Shown here piece after piece: positions 61,529-64,000 of a stretch of 64,000 bases of DNA. The stretch is from positions 1 to 64,000 of the forward strand of contig JBJOMW010000013.1 of NCBI GenBank assembly GCA_046052145.1, read 5' to 3'. Both the position numbers and the translations under genes were made by a program. The notes below the pieces were generated by a model, which was not told where the DNA came from, ran no database searches, and was given only the letters and a program-made list of their open reading frames with translations. The stretch is from Falsiroseomonas sp046052145. Its GTDB lineage: Bacteria > Pseudomonadota > Alphaproteobacteria > Acetobacterales > Acetobacteraceae. Within the stretch, counting starts at the first letter, position 1. Each line of letters begins with the position of its first letter.

Positions 61529-62758
61529 TTGCGACTGCTCTCCAGCCTGCTCCGCCGTTTCGTTCGCCGCGGCAGCCTGACCGTCGTGGACCACGCCGGC
61601 ACCGCGCACCGCTTCGGCGGCGCCGAGGACGGGCCCTCGGTCACCATCCGCCTGACCGACAAGGCCGTCGAGCGCGAGATCTTCCTCAACCCCGAACTCA
61701 AGACCGCGGAAGCCTATATGGACGGCCGGTTGGTCATGGAGGATGGGCAGCGCGTCTTCGACCTGCTCCACCTCTTCTCGGTCAACCGTTCGGGGCTTGC
61801 GGCGCATCCCGTGCAGCAGGCGCTCCGTCGCGGCTGGCGGGCGGTGCGGCGCTGGCAGCAGCGCAACCCGCTCGGTCTCGCGGCGAAGAACATCCGCCAC
61901 CACTACGACATCCCGCCCGATTTCTACCGCCTGTGGCTGGATGAAACGATGACCTATTCCTGCGCCTATTACCCGACGCCAGACGTCTCGCTGCACGAAG
62001 CGCAACTGGCCAAGCTCCGCCACATCGCGGCGAAGCTGCGGCTGGAGCCCGGGATGACGGTGGCCGAGATCGGCTCGGGCTGGGGTGCCCTCGGCACCTT
62101 TCTTGCGCGCAACTACGGGGTGCGGGTGGTCTCGGTCACGCTCTCGCCCGAGCAATGCGCGGTGGCCCGGCAGCGCGCGCTGGATGAGGGCGTGGCCGAC
62201 CTCGTCGAGTTCCGGGAGCTGGACTACCGCCTGCTGGAAGGCACCTATGACCGCGTCGTCTCCATCGCGATGATGGAGGCGATCGGGGTGGACGAATTCG
62301 ACACCTATTTCCGCAAGATCAAGGCGCTGACGAAGCCCGGCGGATTCGCCCTGGTGCATTGCATCGGGCGGATGTCGCCACCCGGCACCACCGCCCCCTT
62401 CATCCGCAAGTACATCTTTCCTGGCGGCTATGTTCCGGCCCTGTCGGAGGTCTTCGCCTCCCTCGAGCGCACCGGCACCTGGTGCGACGATTGCGAGACG
62501 CTGCGCCTGCACTACTACTGGACCATCAAGCACTGGCGGGAGGCCTTCGACGCGAAGCGCGCGGAAGCCGCCGCGATGATGGGCGAGCGCTTCTGCCGGA
62601 TGTGGGATTTCTACCTCGCCTCGGTCGAGCTCGGCTTCCGCGACGGATCCAACTTCGTCTTCCAGCTGCTGCTGTCGGAGAAGCGCGACGACGTGCCCGT
62701 GGTGCGCGACTGGATCGTCGATGAGGAACGGCGCCTGGCCACCATCGGGGCCCGCTGA
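61529..62758 (+). CDS. cfa: Cyclopropane-fatty-acyl-phospholipid synthase
   Basis: SAM-dependent enzyme adding a methylene to unsaturated phospholipid acyl chains, 409 residues. The N-terminal lipid-binding part (about 1-115) is followed by NIRHHYDIPPDFYRLWLDE, MTYSCAYY, the SAM motif VAEIGSGWGALGTFLA (in part) and the bicarbonate-site MMEAIG and HCIGRM. The TTG at 61529 gives MRLLSSLLRR and is preceded by GGAG 11 nt away; no in-frame ATG or GTG is close. The frame continues far upstream only as antisense of the NDUFA9-like gene. Confidence 0.93.
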   Translation: MRLLSSLLRRFVRRGSLTVVDHAGTAHRFGGAEDGPSVTIRLTDKAVEREIFLNPELKTAEAYMDGRLVMEDGQRVFDLLHLFSVNRSGLAAHPVQQALRRGWRAVRRWQQRNPLGLAAKNIRHHYDIPPDFYRLWLDETMTYSCAYYPTPDVSLHEAQLAKLRHIAAKLRLEPGMTVAEIGSGWGALGTFLARNYGVRVVSVTLSPEQCAVARQRALDEGVADLVEFRELDYRLLEGTYDRVVSIAMMEAIGVDEFDTYFRKIKALTKPGGFALVHCIGRMSPPGTTAPFIRKYIFPGGYVPALSEVFASLERTGTWCDDCETLRLHYYWTIKHWREAFDAKRAEAAAMMGERFCRMWDFYLASVELGFRDGSNFVFQLLLSEKRDDVPVVRDWIVDEERRLATIGAR

Positions 62759-62785
62759 TGCGCGCGCATCTTCCGCGCACCCCCC

Positions 62786-62814
62786 GCTTGACGCCCCCGC
62801 CGCCCCCCCTTAGA
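62786..62814 (+). promoter_or_regulatory. Predicted tRNA-Leu promoter
   Basis: TTGACG (62786-62791), 17-bp spacer, TAGACA (62809-62814), about 26 nt before the tRNA 5' end. Confidence 0.6.
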
Positions 62815-62840
62815 CACCGCCACCTCGTCGCACGACACCT

Positions 62841-62927
62841 GCCCAGGTGGCGGAATTGGTAGACGCGCAGGTTTCAGGTACCTGTGGCCGCGAGGCCGTG
62901 AAGGTTCGAGTCCTTTCCTGGGCACCA
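62841..62927 (+). tRNA. tRNA-Leu(CAG)
   Basis: An 87-nt class II tRNA. Acceptor GCCCAGG (62841-62847) pairs with CCTGGGC, discriminator A, encoded CCA. Anticodon loop TTCAGGT gives CAG. The variable arm TGGCCGCGAGGCCG and T-loop GGTTCGAGTCC support leucine. Confidence 0.96.
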
Positions 62928-63074
62928 CATTTTCCAAACTCTTCGGTGTGGTTTGAGTGGTAGCCGCCGCAAGGCGCGCTGCCCGCGACGATCCGCGGCC
63001 CCTGCCCTTCGCCTTGCCCGCCCGGCGGATTGCGGCCATACCGCGCGCCCAGCGGATTCCGAAGGTCGCATGAG

Positions 63075-63728
63075 ATGGGCGAGACCCTGTTCACCAAGGA
63101 CGCCGTGATCCGGCTGCACCGGCACGACCTGCCCGACGGGCTCGACCTCGGCCCCGTGGTGGCAGTGGACACCGAGACGATGGGCCTCGACCACCGGCGC
63201 GACCGGCTTTGCCTCGTTCAGCTTTCGGCCGGGGACGGCACGGCGCATTGCGTGCAGATCCTGCCCACCACCCTCGGCGGGCGGAACGACGCGTGCCCGA
63301 ATCTGAAGCGCCTGCTGGAAGACCCCAACACCCTCAAGATCTTCCACTTCGCCCGCTTCGACGTCGCCGCGCTGTACAATGGCCTCGGCATCACCGTGGC
63401 GCCGCTGGCCTGCACGAAGATCGCCGCGAAGCTGGTCCGCACCTTCACTGATCGCCACGGCCTCAAGGACCTCTGCCGGGAACTGCTCGGGGTCGAGATC
63501 TCGAAGCAGCAGCAATCGAGCGATTGGGGCGCGCCGGAGCTCAGCCAGGAGCAGCTGGCCTATGCCGCCTCCGACGTGCTGCACCTGCATGCGCTCTGGG
63601 CCCGGCTGAAGGGCTTGCTGGAGCGGGAAGGACGGCTCGACCTCGCCGAGGCTTGCTTCCGCTTCCTGCCGACACGCGGCCGGCTGGACCTGCTCGGCTA
63701 CGAAGATCCCGACATCTTCTCTCATTGA
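63075..63728 (+). CDS. Ribonuclease D-type 3'-5' exonuclease
   Basis: A 217-residue DEDDy exonuclease, probably trimming tRNA or other RNA 3' ends. All acidic residues are present: D32 and E34 (VDTETMG), D96 (HFARFD), Y163 and D167 (YAASD). It lacks the HRDC domains of E. coli RNase D (375 aa), as is usual for the short alphaproteobacterial version. In many relatives this gene precedes the lpt genes, as it may here. A GC hairpin (63739-63762) without T-run follows the stop. Confidence 0.9.
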   Translation: MGETLFTKDAVIRLHRHDLPDGLDLGPVVAVDTETMGLDHRRDRLCLVQLSAGDGTAHCVQILPTTLGGRNDACPNLKRLLEDPNTLKIFHFARFDVAALYNGLGITVAPLACTKIAAKLVRTFTDRHGLKDLCRELLGVEISKQQQSSDWGAPELSQEQLAYAASDVLHLHALWARLKGLLEREGRLDLAEACFRFLPTRGRLDLLGYEDPDIFSH

Positions 63729-63841
63729 TATTTGCACAGGCGCCGGGCAGCCAGCCGGCGCCGCCCTGCCCATTTGGCATGAATCTTGTCGGATCGCAGA
63801 GACGCGTTGACCCTCGCCTGCGGCAGGCCCATACAGTCCGC

Positions 63842-64000
63842 GTGAGACCCTCTCCCCCCGCATCCAGCCGCGGTGGCGCCCCCGCATCCGGCGTGGTGCG
63901 CGGCCATGCGAGCCGGCTGCCGCCACCCTCGCGCGAGCGCCGCCCGCCCAGCGCCGGCGCGCTCGCCCGGCGGCGCCTGACCGTGGCCCTGGCCAAGCGG
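63842..64000 (+). CDS. Possible LptC N-terminus (cut by window end)
   Basis: An open frame from a GTG at 63842 runs 53 codons off the window. It begins with a Pro/Ser/Arg-rich cytoplasmic stretch and ends ARRRLTVALAKR, which resembles the residues just before the membrane anchor of LptC, the lipopolysaccharide export protein often encoded after the rnd-like gene. TTGACC (63807-63812) and TACAGT (63832-63837) lie upstream with a long 19-bp spacer. The identification is inferred from context and a short motif. Confidence 0.4.
   Translation, partial: MRPSPPASSRGGAPASGVVRGHASRLPPPSRERRPPSAGALARRRLTVALAKR

Overview
The window is chromosomal DNA from a high-GC alphaproteobacterium, most likely Acetobacteraceae and Roseomonas-like. 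This is inferred from three things: GC-rich codon use throughout, five orphan Bug/TctC-type periplasmic binding proteins, and typical alphaproteobacterial genes such as FzlA, an NDUFA9-like epimerase and MtaB. No 16S rRNA gene is present to confirm it. Most of the window is ordinary core genome, with one small accessory island and one decayed insertion sequence.

Layout. 1-4.7 kb: end of gap, then pgk, a NUDIX hydrolase and a small exported protein. 3.6-6.8 kb (minus strand): dapF-mtaB-ftsY. 7.0-12.6 kb: an ATP-grasp ligase, then rpmI-rplT-pheS-pheT. 12.6-16 kb: an acyl-carrier-like small protein, a PanE-like reductase, an RraA-like protein and an MFS transporter. 16-17.9 kb: lepA. 17.9-21.2 kb: three Bug-type binding proteins in alternating orientation, followed by tRNA-Ser(GGA). 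21.4-22.8 kb: a two-gene island with a lysozyme-domain protein and an LprI/DUF1311 protein, read from its own strong promoter. 23.1-26.9 kb: a divergent catabolic module (MarR regulator plus MetX-like hydrolase versus Bug protein plus class III CoA-transferase). 27-34 kb: a chemoreceptor, an IS481-type transposase relic, a CheB-CheR-PAS-HWE kinase fusion and an FAD oxidoreductase. 34-35.3 kb: a TonB-like protein and tRNA-Arg(ACG).

35.3-45.1 kb is a long minus-strand housekeeping block: thrS, infC, ffh-rpsP-rimM-trmD-rplS, leuC-leuD-leuB. 45.2-47.7 kb holds two glycosyltransferases and a DUF6165 protein, probably for surface polysaccharide. 47.8-53.3 kb holds a FAH-family protein coupled to an alpha/beta hydrolase, an SDR protein, the fifth Bug protein, a TPR protein and an unknown exported protein. 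53.4-64 kb holds fzlA, gltB-gltD, an NDUFA9-like protein, a cyclopropane-fatty-acid synthase, tRNA-Leu(CAG), a ribonuclease D-type exonuclease and probably the start of lptC.

The most interesting non-genic signal is an intergenic element of about 95-122 bp present three times (741, 8040 and 42365). Its three hairpins change sequence between copies but keep their pairing. Also notable are a possible lysozyme/inhibitor pair behind tRNA-Ser, an apparent AUA start for infC, an apparent CUG start for the FAD oxidoreductase, and several genes whose -10 box lies only 8-9 nt from the start codon, which suggests leaderless mRNAs.
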